NCBI GenBank assembly: GCA_030583905.1
Contig: CP129481.1
Coordinates: 3,378,136-3,442,135 of the forward strand
Direction: 5' to 3'
Origin: Anaerolineales bacterium
GTDB taxonomy: Bacteria; Chloroflexota; Anaerolineae; Anaerolineales; Villigracilaceae
DNA: 64,000 nucleotides
Of the stretch, positions 55,721 to 63,841 are shown one piece after another. How positions within the stretch are numbered: position 1 is the stretch's first letter; each line of letters starts with the position of its first letter. Below the pieces are notes generated by a model, which did not search any database, was not told where the DNA came from, and saw only the letters and a list, made by a program, of their open reading frames with translations. Both the position numbers and the translations under genes were made by a program.

Positions 55721-56740
55721 ATGTCCTGGCAAACCCAACTGCGCGGAGACCCGCTCTCCTGGCTGCTCAACTTTGATTCGGCAAATGTCCGCTATCTGGC
55801 GATGCGTGATCTGCTCGACCTTCCACCCGATGACAAAAAATTGAAAGCGGCGCGAAGACTGGCGCACAAAGAGGGAGCGATCCCGCATGTGCTCTCGAAG
55901 ATGAATGAGGAGGGATACTGGCAGAGGGCGGGTACGGGCTACGGACCGAAGTATAAATCCACGGTGTGGGCGTTGATGCTGCTGGCACAACTGGGCGCTT
56001 CGGTGAAGGATGACAAGCGCATCCGGCTGGCGTGCAAGTATTATCTTGACCATGCCTTGAGCCCGGGCGGACAAATTTCCTGCATGACCAACAACGCCCC
56101 ATCCGGGACGATTGACTGCCTGCAAGGGAATATGCTTTGGTCGCTGATGGAGTTGGGCTACGAAGATCAACGCATGGACAGCGCCTACGAGTGGATGGCG
56201 CGCACGGTCACAGGCGAGGGCGTGGCGCCGATGAAAGATAAACATGCCGAAGTGCGATATTTTTCGGGCAAGTATGGTCCAACGTTTGCGTGCGGGGCGA
56301 ACAACAAACTGCCGTGCGCGTGGGGAGGAGTCAAAGTTCTGTTGGCGCTGGGCAGACTGCCCGTCGAAAAACGAAGCGGATTGATCCAACGGGCGATCCA
56401 ACACGGCGTGGATTTCTTTTTTGAAGTGGATCCATCCACGGCAGAGTATCCCAACGGGTATGCGGAAAAACCGAGCGGCAACTGGTGGAAGTTCGGCTTC
56501 CCCGTTTTTTACGTCACCGATATTTTGCAGATCGCCGAAGCATTGACAGCATTGGGTTATGCCGACGACCCGCGGCTCGCGAACACGCTCGAACTCATCC
56601 GCTCGAAGCAGGATGAGCAGGGACGCTGGCTGTTGGAGTACAACTACGACGGCAAGACCTGGATGCGCTTCGGGAAGATGAAGGAACCGAACCCGTGGGT
56701 GACACTGCGGGCGTTGCGTGTGTTGAAAGCGGCGGGGTGA
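55721..56740 (+). CDS. Terpenoid-cyclase/prenyltransferase-like toroid protein
   Basis: The 339-residue all-helical protein shows the alpha/alpha-toroid repeats of the squalene-cyclase/prenyltransferase superfamily: short segments with W and YG patterns (YKSTVWALMLLAQLG, IDCLQGNMLWSLMELGY, CAWGGVKVLLALGRL, PNPWVTLRALRVLK). It lacks the DxDD motif of squalene cyclases, and conserved Cys and His residues suggest a different or metal-binding role. I cannot assign a function. The ATG at 55721 is eight bases from a GGAG site. Confidence 0.72.
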   Translation: MSWQTQLRGDPLSWLLNFDSANVRYLAMRDLLDLPPDDKKLKAARRLAHKEGAIPHVLSKMNEEGYWQRAGTGYGPKYKSTVWALMLLAQLGASVKDDKRIRLACKYYLDHALSPGGQISCMTNNAPSGTIDCLQGNMLWSLMELGYEDQRMDSAYEWMARTVTGEGVAPMKDKHAEVRYFSGKYGPTFACGANNKLPCAWGGVKVLLALGRLPVEKRSGLIQRAIQHGVDFFFEVDPSTAEYPNGYAEKPSGNWWKFGFPVFYVTDILQIAEALTALGYADDPRLANTLELIRSKQDEQGRWLLEYNYDGKTWMRFGKMKEPNPWVTLRALRVLKAAG

Positions 56741-56896
56741 AGTTCATCCGCTGAACGGTACATGGACGTGACATTAGGGGCGTCTCCAAGGGGATATTTT
56801 GCATGGTTGTCATTCACCCAATACAGATATAATCGCCACAAAGCATGAGTCAGTTCCCATTCGATGAAAGTGGGAATTTGAAGCTGGAATGATATC

Positions 56897-56961
56897 GTAG
56901 GGGCGGAGCGGCGCTCCGCCCAAAATTACCCCCAATCAGGGCGGGAGGACCCCGCCCCTAC
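56897..56961. repeat. Composite GTAGGGGCG...CGCCCCTAC palindromic repeat
   Basis: The left arm GTAGGGGCGGAGCGGCGCTCCGCCC and the right arm GGGCGGGAGGACCCCGCCCCTAC are each palindromic, and their ends are inverse. It sits just ahead of the glmS ribosome site. Confidence 0.8.
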
Positions 56962-56971
56962 AGGAGAATAC

Positions 56972-58759
56972 ATGTGTGGAATTTTCGGCTATGTAACAAA
57001 TAAAGAAGAAGCATTGGGACCGATTCTGATCGAGGCGGCGGAACGGCTCACCTACCGCGGTTATGACTCGGTCGGCGCGGCGACGCTGAACAACGGCAAC
57101 ATCGACCTGCGCAAGGACGTCGGCAAGGTGGATGCGGTGGCGGTGAAATACAATATCGCCGAAATGCGCGGACAGCGCGGCATTACGCAACTCCGCTGGG
57201 CGACGTTTGGAGAACCTTCGCAGGTTAATTCACAGCCGCACTTAGACTCAGACGGCGACATGGTCGGTGCGCACAACGGCAACGTGGTGAACAACGTCGA
57301 ATTGCGCGAACAGTTCATCGCCGAGGGCATGACCGTCCGTTCGCAGAATGACGGCGAGACGTGCGTTCACGCCGTTGAGAGATATATCAATCGCGGCTAT
57401 GAATTCATCGACGCGATCCGTCTGGCGTATGGCGATCTCGAAGGCGACTATGCCTTTGTCATCGGGCGCACCAACGACGATAAACTGTATGCCTTCAAAA
57501 AAGGCTCCGGCATGGTGGTGGGCCTAGGCGAAGGCTTTACCTGCGTTTCGTCCGACCTGCCCTCGATATTGCCGCTGACGCGCGAAGTGATCCGCCCGCA
57601 GGATGGGGAGATCGTCACGCTCTGGGCAGACAAGGTCGAGGTGCGTTCGGTCAAGGATGGAAAACTCATCGACAGAAAACAGGAAACCGTGACCGAGACG
57701 ATGGACGCGGTGCAAAAGGGCGGGTATCCGCATTTCATGTTGAAGGAGATCCACGAGCAGAGTCAGGTCGCGCGCGAGTTATTCCACGTATTGAACGGCA
57801 ACCGCGAGGTCGAAACGCTGGTCGAGAAGATGAAGAACGCGCGTCATCTGTATTTCATCGGCTGCGGCACGAGTTATCATGCGGCGTCGGCGGGCGCGGT
57901 CTATTTCGCGCAATTGGCTGGGCGCGCCGTCATCCCTGTGCTCGCGCCGCAGTTCATCCCCCAATATGCGCCGACGGTCAACCACGAGGACGTGGGCATT
58001 TTCGTCAGCCAGTCGGGCGAGACCAAGGATGTGCTCAACGCGCTGGAAGCGGCGGAGGCGAAGGGCATGGCGTGTCATGGATTGGCGAACGTGGTCGGCT
58101 CGACCCTGACCAAAAGCGCTTCGCTCTGTCTCCCCTTGTGCTGCGGATACGAGATCAGCGTTCCCGCCACGAAGACCTTTACCAACCAGGTCGTGACGTT
58201 CCTGTATCTGGCATATAAGCTGGCGGGACGCGATGTGCGCGAGCTGGACGCCATCCCCGAGTTGATGGAGCAGACCCTTTCGATGGTCGAGCCGCAGGTC
58301 AAGCAGATCGCGGAAGACATCAACGAGTGGAACGACCTGTACTGCCTCGGCTACGGCGCGACCTATCCCATCGCGCTCGAAGGCGCGTTGAAGTTGAAAG
58401 AGATCACCTACGCCCATTGCGAAGGGATGCTTTCGACCGAGTTCAAACACGGACCACTCTCGGCGGTCAGCAAGGGTTTTCCGATCATCTTTGTGTCGGA
58501 TGGCAGTGCAAATCCGCTCATCATCAGCGGACTCAACGAAGTCAAGGTACGCGGCGCACGCACCATCGTCATCGCCGAGGAAGACGCCCGCCTGCGCGCC
58601 AATGCGGACGATGTGATCGTGCTGCCCAAGTCCGACCCGCAGATCGCGGCGCTGCTGGGCGTACTGCCGTTGCAGTTGCTTTCGTATCACATGAGCGTCA
58701 TGCGCGGATATGACCCCGATTTCCCAAGGAATTTGAGCAAGACGCTGACGGTGGATTGA
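56972..58759 (+). CDS. glmS: Glutamine-fructose-6-phosphate aminotransferase
   Basis: GlmS makes glucosamine-6-phosphate, the first step toward cell-wall amino sugars. The 595-residue protein has the glutaminase domain (Cys2 nucleophile in MCGIFGYV, TYRGYDSVG, HNGNVVNN) and two SIS domains (FIGCGTSYHAA, SQSGETKDV; LGYGATYPIALEGALKLKE, EFKHGPLSA). It ends in FPRNLSKTLTVD. Directly after it lies a diverged second copy of its last 23 codons, each copy followed by the same palindromic element. No glmS ribozyme is evident in the leader. Confidence 0.96.
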   Translation: MCGIFGYVTNKEEALGPILIEAAERLTYRGYDSVGAATLNNGNIDLRKDVGKVDAVAVKYNIAEMRGQRGITQLRWATFGEPSQVNSQPHLDSDGDMVGAHNGNVVNNVELREQFIAEGMTVRSQNDGETCVHAVERYINRGYEFIDAIRLAYGDLEGDYAFVIGRTNDDKLYAFKKGSGMVVGLGEGFTCVSSDLPSILPLTREVIRPQDGEIVTLWADKVEVRSVKDGKLIDRKQETVTETMDAVQKGGYPHFMLKEIHEQSQVARELFHVLNGNREVETLVEKMKNARHLYFIGCGTSYHAASAGAVYFAQLAGRAVIPVLAPQFIPQYAPTVNHEDVGIFVSQSGETKDVLNALEAAEAKGMACHGLANVVGSTLTKSASLCLPLCCGYEISVPATKTFTNQVVTFLYLAYKLAGRDVRELDAIPELMEQTLSMVEPQVKQIAEDINEWNDLYCLGYGATYPIALEGALKLKEITYAHCEGMLSTEFKHGPLSAVSKGFPIIFVSDGSANPLIISGLNEVKVRGARTIVIAEEDARLRANADDVIVLPKSDPQIAALLGVLPLQLLSYHMSVMRGYDPDFPRNLSKTLTVD

Positions 58760-58763
58760 TCTC

Positions 58764-58829
58764 GTAGGTCACGCTTTTAGCGTGACATTGCAACAATCAC
58801 CAAAGCGTCACGTCACAGACGTGACCTAC
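58764..58829 (+). repeat. REP-type element, copy 1, after glmS
   Basis: It starts GTAGGTCACGCTTTTAGCGTGAC and ends GACGTGACCTAC. It is the short version of the family and follows the glmS stop. Confidence 0.85.
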
Positions 58830-58834
58830 AGGTC

Positions 58835-58903
58835 ATGAGCGTGATGCGCGGGTTCAACCCTGATTTCCCGATGAATTTGAGTAAAACGCTGACGGTGGAT
58901 TAA
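58835..58903 (+). pseudogene. Duplicated 3' tail of glmS
   Basis: 69 bases encode MSVMRGFNPDFPMNLSKTLTVD plus a stop, against MSVMRGYDPDFPRNLSKTLTVD at the true end of glmS (58691-58759). By hand count, 58 of 69 bases match. Both tails are followed by a GTAGGTCACGCTT element, so the unit tail-plus-element appears duplicated in tandem. The fragment has no start of its own. Confidence 0.85.
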
Positions 58904-58907
58904 TGAT

Positions 58908-58996
58908 GTAGGTCACGCTTGAAGCGTGACCTTTTTATAAGCAAGAAATTGTCACGTCATCCCCTCGCTACGCTCGAGGTGCTTCGCCAGACCTAC
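58908..58996 (+). repeat. REP-type element, copy 2, overlapping the transposase stop
   Basis: The full-length form has GTAGGTCACGCTTGAAGCGTGAC, then GTCACGTCATCC, then CTCGCTACGCTCGAG and GACCTAC. Its terminal CTA (58993-58995) is the TAG stop codon of the transposase gene read leftward. Confidence 0.85.
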
Positions 58997-59505
58997 TCGC
59001 CCCAATCTATATCTTTTGGCTCATCCCAATAAAAAGCGGGAGGATACAGCCCGCGTTTCTCCCATTCGAGATAACTACTGTTTTGCCAATCGCGCGGGTC
59101 TCGAACATATCCGTGCCGGACAGGGTTGAAATGAATGTAATGCAAATGGTTCTCAAAGTCTTTGTCGTCTCGAATCACATGATCCCAAAACCGCTTTTGC
59201 CAGAATTTCATGGATTGAGACGAGGAAAGACCGAGTTTCTTTTTGTATTCCTTGGTGAAATTCGTTTTCAGCGAACGCATGATATCGCTAAAATTGCCGC
59301 CGCCCGTTGGCTGGATGAGCATATGGAAATGATCGAAGAGAAAAACATATCCAAGCATGATAAAAGGATATAGTTCTTTGACATTGCGCAAGATCTGGCG
59401 TAGCAAGCTCATGTGCGCCGCGTCTCGAAAAATAGGTTCGCGATCTTGAACGACCTGCGTGATAAAAACCGCCGAGCCGGGGATATAATAACGGCGAAAA
59501 TTCAT
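58993..59505 (-). CDS. REP-associated tyrosine transposase (RAYT, IS200-like)
   Basis: The 170-residue Y1 transposase has the HUH pair in FDHFHMLIQP, the catalytic Tyr probably in TNFTKEYKKK, and the family tail LHYIHFNPVRHGYV. RAYT proteins bind and move REP palindromes. REP-like elements flank this gene on both sides, and its stop codon is inside one of them. I use the ATG at 59505 (MNFRRYYIPGSAVFIT), since upstream codons are in the next element. The protein looks full-length. Confidence 0.92.
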   Translation of the reverse strand: MNFRRYYIPGSAVFITQVVQDREPIFRDAAHMSLLRQILRNVKELYPFIMLGYVFLFDHFHMLIQPTGGGNFSDIMRSLKTNFTKEYKKKLGLSSSQSMKFWQKRFWDHVIRDDKDFENHLHYIHFNPVRHGYVRDPRDWQNSSYLEWEKRGLYPPAFYWDEPKDIDWGE

Positions 59506-59522
59506 GCTCGAATTATACACAC

Positions 59523-59619
59523 GTAGGTCACGCTTGCAGCGTGACGCTTCGCGGCATTTTCCAATAATCGTCACGTCATCCTCTCGCTATGCTCGAGGTG
59601 CTTCGCAAGACGTGACCTA
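59523..59619 (+). repeat. REP-type element, copy 3, overlapping the HU-like stop
   Basis: The full-length form starts GTAGGTCACGCTTGCAGCGTGAC, continues GTCACGTCATCC and CTCGCTATGCTCGAG, and ends GACGTGACCTA. It is in the same orientation as copy 2. Its terminal CTA (59617-59619) is the TAG stop of the HU-like gene. Confidence 0.88.
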
Positions 59620-60015
59620 TTCCTCCACCACATCCTCGGGATGCTCTTTATTCCACTGCGCTGCCAAGTCCGCGGTGGATTTGCCGATGTTGGCGCGGTT
59701 CAGGATCGTGGCTGTGAATTTGGCAGGGTCGTTCAAGTCCTTTAGCAGGACCGGGTCGGGGCGGAACAGCACATCAAGCTCCCCGCTCATACGGATGGTG
59801 GGCGTGAACGTCCCCAGCCCGTCCACTTTGACCGCCTCGCCCGCACGGTGCGCCATCAGGATGTTATCCCGCAGTTCATAGACCACCAATCGGATCGTCC
59901 CTTCGGTCAGGCTGGTGGCGCGTGACATACCCCGCACCAACTCCGGCATCTTGCGCGTCCGCTTCTTCTCGATCTCGGGGCGGTACTTGCGAATGGCTGT
60001 AATTCGTTTTGCCAT
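59617..60015 (-). CDS. HU/IHF-like DNA-binding protein
   Basis: The 132-residue protein has a basic N-terminus (MAKRITAIRKYRPEIEKKRTRK), a helical section SRATSLTEGTIRLVVYELRD, then strands VKVDGLGTFTPTIRM like the HU/IHF arm region. It ends with a tail longer than in ordinary HU. This fits the HU-like histone group. The ATG at 60015 is used. Its TAG stop comes from a REP-type element. Three short palindromes lie 56-110 bases upstream. Confidence 0.8.
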   Translation of the reverse strand: MAKRITAIRKYRPEIEKKRTRKMPELVRGMSRATSLTEGTIRLVVYELRDNILMAHRAGEAVKVDGLGTFTPTIRMSGELDVLFRPDPVLLKDLNDPAKFTATILNRANIGKSTADLAAQWNKEHPEDVVEE

Positions 60016-60331
60016 ATTCGGGTCCCTTTCTGGTACGAAATCACCACGTTCCTGCCGGATTATAGAATTTTCTCGGCAAGAAATTTAATTTATCTTGCCG
60101 AGATATTATTTTTTCTCGCCGAGAAATTTGGTATTCGCGGTTGGTAATCGATCATTTCAGGCGCAGGTCCGCGGGCTGGCTTGGGGCGAGACCGAAAGCT
60201 CAACGAGGCGGGAACAACTACAAGCGGCGGAAGAGACGGACAGGGTGAAAATTCCCCTCCCCCAGCGGGATGCGCTCCGCATCATTTCGGTGTATAAATC
60301 AAGATAATCCATCCGTCAAAGGAGTCTTCGT
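60016..60331. other. 316-base divergent region with three evenly spaced palindromes
   Basis: This gap separates the HU-like gene (leftward) from the SRPBCC fusion gene (rightward). It has no supported gene; one short open frame on the plus strand has no recognisable domain. Its main feature is the triple palindrome at 60071-60124. Confidence 0.6.
60071..60124. promoter_or_regulatory. Three 11-base palindromes at two-turn spacing
   Basis: TCTCGGCAAGA (60071-60081), TCTTGCCGAGA (60093-60103) and TCTCGCCGAGA (60114-60124) are versions of one palindrome. They start 22 and 21 bases apart, so all face the same side of the helix. This layout suits cooperative binding of a dimeric regulator. The identity of the regulator is unknown. 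Confidence 0.7.
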
Positions 60332-61531
60332 ATGCCATCCGTCACTGCCGAGATCCAACTTCAAGCGCCGGTCAAGCTTGCCTACCGCGCCTTCACCAAC
60401 TCCACCTCCCTGCGCGAGTGGCTGTGCGATGCCGCCACGGTGGACCCGCATCCCAACGGGCGCATCTACCTCGCCTGGCGCCGGGATTTTTTCTCCAGCG
60501 GGCATTATCTTGAACTGGAGGAAAACAAACGGGTCGTCTTTCAGTGGCGTTCGAATACCGACCCCGGACCGACCCGCGTCACCGTTACGATAAAGGAAGC
60601 GAGCGGCGGCGTCCGCCTCCAGCTTGACCACACCGTCCCGGACGATCCATCCTGGCTGATGCTGGCAAGCGGCTTTCAAAAATACTGGGAAGACAGCCTG
60701 CAGAACCTGAAATCGGTGCTGGAAACCGGCATCGACCTGCGCATCGCCACCCGCCCGATGCTGGGAATCCTGCCGGGAGATTTCACCCCCGAACAGGCGC
60801 AGGCGTTGAAGATCCCCGTCCGCGAGGGCATCCGGCTGGACGGTGTGGTGGACGGCATGGGCGCGCAACAGGCTGGCCTGCAACGCGACGACCTGATCGT
60901 CAAAATGGGCGGCAAGGATATCACCAGCGATTTCAACACCCTGACCAATGCGCTCGCCGGCAGGAAGGGCGGCGAGAATGTGGAAGTAGTGTTCTACCGC
61001 GGAGCGGAAAAGAAGACTGTCACCATGCAGTTGAGCAAACGCCCGATGCCCGACGTGCCCTTCGAGCCCCCCAAACTTGCGGCGCAGGCGCGCGCGCTTT
61101 ACCAGCCTGCACTGGCGGAACTGGAGAAATGCTTCGAAGGGTACAGCGACGAACAAGCCATGCGGCGCCCCGACCCGAAGGAATGGAGCGCGTTGGAGGT
61201 GGTGGCGCATCTCATCCAGGGCGAGCGCTTCAATGCCATCCTGCTCTCCAGCCTGGTCGACGGCTACGAACTGACCAACGACGGCTTCGGCTCCAACGTC
61301 ACTGCGGCGGTGGAGGCGACCGTCAAAGCCAATCCGTCCATTCAACTCATGCTCGACGCGCTGCGCCGCTCGGTGGAGGAGATCCTCATCTACACCGAAC
61401 TGCTGCCCGAGGAGTTTGCCGCGAACCGCGCAAGCTACTACCGCTTCGGCTCCATCCTGCTGCAGCCCAACTTCCACATCACCGCGCACACTCAGCAGAT
61501 CAAGGATGCGCTCGCCGCGGCAGGGAAGTAG
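60332..61531 (+). CDS. SRPBCC-PDZ-DinB three-domain fusion
   Basis: The 399-residue protein joins three domains with no signal peptide. Residues 1-135 form an SRPBCC/AHSA1 ligand-binding domain (TAEIQLQAPVKLAYRAFTN, LREWLCDAATV). Residues about 140-240 form a PDZ domain (GIRLDGVVDGMGAQQAGLQ, RDDLIVKMGGKDI). Residues 250-399 form a DinB-like bundle (WSALEVVAHLIQGERFNAI and HITAHTQQIKDAL with metal-type His). SRPBCC domains bind hydrophobic ligands, and a PDZ domain in a cytoplasmic protein is unusual. The function is unknown. The ATG at 60332 follows an AAGGAG site. Confidence 0.85.
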   Translation: MPSVTAEIQLQAPVKLAYRAFTNSTSLREWLCDAATVDPHPNGRIYLAWRRDFFSSGHYLELEENKRVVFQWRSNTDPGPTRVTVTIKEASGGVRLQLDHTVPDDPSWLMLASGFQKYWEDSLQNLKSVLETGIDLRIATRPMLGILPGDFTPEQAQALKIPVREGIRLDGVVDGMGAQQAGLQRDDLIVKMGGKDITSDFNTLTNALAGRKGGENVEVVFYRGAEKKTVTMQLSKRPMPDVPFEPPKLAAQARALYQPALAELEKCFEGYSDEQAMRRPDPKEWSALEVVAHLIQGERFNAILLSSLVDGYELTNDGFGSNVTAAVEATVKANPSIQLMLDALRRSVEEILIYTELLPEEFAANRASYYRFGSILLQPNFHITAHTQQIKDALAAAGK

Positions 61532-61558
61532 GGAAACCCTGCGAATTGACAAGGAAAC

Positions 61559-61592
61559 AAAAACGCCGCTGCTTTCGCAGCGGCGTTTTCAT
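61559..61592. terminator. Bidirectional terminator
   Basis: AACGCCGCTGC and GCAGCGGCGTT form an 11-base stem with flanking A and T runs. It separates the fusion gene from the convergent small membrane protein gene. Confidence 0.9.
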
Positions 61593-61604
61593 TAAGACCG
61601 TCTC

Positions 61605-61886
61605 TTACTTCGCTTCTTCCCCGTCCGCTTCCTTCTTCTTTGAGAAGGACATCAGCATTGCCGCGCCTGCGCCGAGGGCAAAGGTGCCCATGGAGGCGGG
61701 GCTCGAATAATGCGTCAACCCCACCAGCAGACCAAAGAAGCCGACCGCCAGCGCGATCTGCACCTGCCAGACGGCGCTCTTATAGGCATCCATGGCAAAG
61801 CGCCCGACGCCGAATCCGAGCAGGGCAAAGCCCAGCGCGCGGATGACAAACCCAATCACGGAAAGAACCTCTGCAAATGTACCCAT
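61605..61886 (-). CDS. Small membrane protein, function unknown
   Basis: The 93-residue protein has three hydrophobic segments (about 7-28, 40-58 and 63-80) with many Gly and Ala, and a charged C-terminal tail (KKKEADGEEAK). I do not recognise a family. It lies 25 bases downstream of the DUF456 gene on the same strand, likely in one transcript. Confidence 0.7.
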   Translation of the reverse strand: MGTFAEVLSVIGFVIRALGFALLGFGVGRFAMDAYKSAVWQVQIALAVGFFGLLVGLTHYSSPASMGTFALGAGAAMLMSFSKKKEADGEEAK

Positions 61887-61911
61887 TTCTATGCTCCTGA
61901 AAAATAATTTT

Positions 61912-62433
61912 TTACAGCCACGCCCACAACATCCAGAGCGCGATCATAACAACACCGATCCCCATTTTAACGGCAATCGCCCAGCCGAAGCCCGTCATCC
62001 ATGCCCTGGTGTTGGCAAGGGCGGTGTCCCTGTCCTTCAAGCGCCGCCACTCTGCCGCAAAGAGACCGGCGGGCGCGGCAACCATCCCGCCCAGCGGCGT
62101 GAAAATAATGCTGATGATGATCCCCGCCGCAAACGCCAGCAGGATGGAAGACCAGGGCACTTCCTTGTCGCGCACATGCTTGGCAATGATGATGTTGTCA
62201 ATGACGTTGCCGACGACCATCAGCAGGGTGATGAACACGAACAAAGTCCAGTCCACCCAGGTCATCTTGCCGTTCGAGGCTTGAACCAGGGCATAGACCA
62301 GCGTGCCGATCCACATGACCGTCAGCCCGGGGAAGATGGGAATGAGCAAGCCCGCCAGCCCCGCCAGCAGGACGAACAGCGTGAGCGCTTCCAAAACCAC
62401 CTGACCGAAGAACTCCCATGAGAAGGGAACCAT
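61912..62433 (-). CDS. DUF456 membrane protein
   Basis: The 173-residue protein has the DUF456 pattern: an N-terminal helix pair ending LIPIFPGLTVMWIGTLVYA, then VVGNVIDNI, and a glycine-rich pair of helices with FTPLGGMVAAPAGLFAAEW. Five or six helices are predicted. The function is unknown. It lies downstream of serS. Confidence 0.88.
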   Translation of the reverse strand: MVPFSWEFFGQVVLEALTLFVLLAGLAGLLIPIFPGLTVMWIGTLVYALVQASNGKMTWVDWTLFVFITLLMVVGNVIDNIIIAKHVRDKEVPWSSILLAFAAGIIISIIFTPLGGMVAAPAGLFAAEWRRLKDRDTALANTRAWMTGFGWAIAVKMGIGVVMIALWMLWAWL

Positions 62434-62462
62434 TTGTTGTCGGGTCTCCTTTATTTGACGTT

Positions 62463-62508
62463 GGACCGCGGACGGCGGGCTGTGTTCACGCGCTACCGTC
62501 CACGGTCG
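62463..62508. repeat. Inverted repeat after serS
   Basis: GACCGCGGACGG and CCGTCCACGGTC are imperfect inverted arms with a GC-rich centre, in the gap between serS and the DUF456 gene. There is no T-run leftward, so a terminator role is uncertain. Confidence 0.45.
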
Positions 62509-62550
62509 GATACTTCCAATACGAGATACAACCCAAATCGTTGCATCCCG

Positions 62551-63822
62551 CTACGGTGTGATGACCTCGATGCCGCCCATCCACGGGCGCAGGACTTCAG
62601 GCACGAGGATCGAGCCGTCGGCTTGCTGGTAGTTCTCCATCACGGCGATCATCGTGCGCGGCAGACCCAGCCCGGAACCGTTCAGCGTGTGCAGGAGGCG
62701 CGTCCTGCCGCCATCGGCGGGGCGGTATTTGATGTTCGCGCGGCGCGCCTGAAAATCGGTCACATTGGAAACCGACGAAACCTCCAGCCACTCGTCACAG
62801 CCGGGCGCCCAAAGCTCCAGGTCGTAAGTCAATGTTGCGCCAAAACCGATGTCGCCCGTGCACAACTGTTTCACGCGGTAGGGAATGCCGAGCAGTTCGC
62901 AGGTCTCTTCGGCATCCTTCAACATCTTCTGATGCAGCGCTTCCGAATCTTCGGGCTTGCAATAGGTGTACATCTCCACTTTATCGAACTGATGCCCGCG
63001 TTTGATGCCGCGCACATCGCGTCCCGCACTCATCTTTTCGCGGCGGAAGCAGGGCGTGTAGGCTGTGTATAGCCTCGGCAGGGATGCTTCATCGAGGATC
63101 TCATCCATGTGCAAACCAGTCAACGGGATCTCGGCGGTCGGCACAAAGTACAGGTCTTCCTCGTGGTCTTTGTAGAGATTGTCCGCGAACTTCGGCAGCT
63201 GCCCCGCGCCGTACACCGTCGCGGTCTTGACCATGAACGGAAGGTACTCCTCCTGATACCCCTGGCGGATGTGCAGGTCGAGCATCCATGCGATCAACGC
63301 GCGCTGCAATCTCGCGCCGGCTCCCTGCAACACGTAAAAGCGGGAGCCGGTCAGCTTGGTGCCGCGTTCAAAGTCAATGATACCGAGCGCAGGTCCGAGG
63401 TCCCAGTGCGGAAGCGGTTGAAAGTCAAATTTGCGCGGCTCGCCCACGGTCTTGATGACCACGTTCTCGCTATCGTCTTTTCCGTATGGCGTGCGCTCGT
63501 CGGGGATGTTGGGCAGGACGGATGTCAACCCGTTCAATTCGGATTCGACCTGCTCCACTTCCTTGTCCAACGCTGAGATCTGGTCGCCCACCACGCGCAT
63601 CGCCTCGATCTTCGCCCCCCGTTCTGCGGCGTCTTTCATTTTGCCGATCTCCTTCGAGACGACATTCCGCTCCGCCTTGAGCGCCTCCACCTGACCCAGC
63701 AATGCGCGGCGTTTTTCATCCAACTGCAAAATGGCGTCCACGGGAGATGCGTCCATCTGGCGGTCTGCCAGCGCTTTGCGGACCACATCGGGCGTTTCGC
63801 GAATAAGATTGATATCAAGCAT
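62551..63822 (-). CDS. serS: Seryl-tRNA synthetase
   Basis: The 423-residue class II synthetase has the N-terminal tRNA-binding coiled coil (about 25-100), then motif 2 in [24 protein letters not shown] and motif 3 in [20 protein letters not shown]. It charges tRNA-Ser and tRNA-Sec. The ATG at 63822 ([14 protein letters not shown]) is the family start; the frame continues into the T-box leader and should not be used. A T-box element precedes it. Confidence 0.97.
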   Translation of the reverse strand: MLDINLIRETPDVVRKALADRQMDASPVDAILQLDEKRRALLGQVEALKAERNVVSKEIGKMKDAAERGAKIEAMRVVGDQISALDKEVEQVESELNGLTSVLPNIPDERTPYGKDDSENVVIKTVGEPRKFDFQPLPHWDLGPALGIIDFERGTKLTGSRFYVLQGAGARLQRALIAWMLDLHIRQGYQEEYLPFMVKTATVYGAGQLPKFADNLYKDHEEDLYFVPTAEIPLTGLHMDEILDEASLPRLYTAYTPCFRREKMSAGRDVRGIKRGHQFDKVEMYTYCKPEDSEALHQKMLKDAEETCELLGIPYRVKQLCTGDIGFGATLTYDLELWAPGCDEWLEVSSVSNVTDFQARRANIKYRPADGGRTRLLHTLNGSGLGLPRTMIAVMENYQQADGSILVPEVLRPWMGGIEVITP

Positions 63823-63841
63823 AGTGACTCTCCTTTGTAAC

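Noticed and set aside
56740..56971. glmS ribozyme in the glmS leader
   Set aside because: I see a palindromic repeat here but no ribozyme core motifs.
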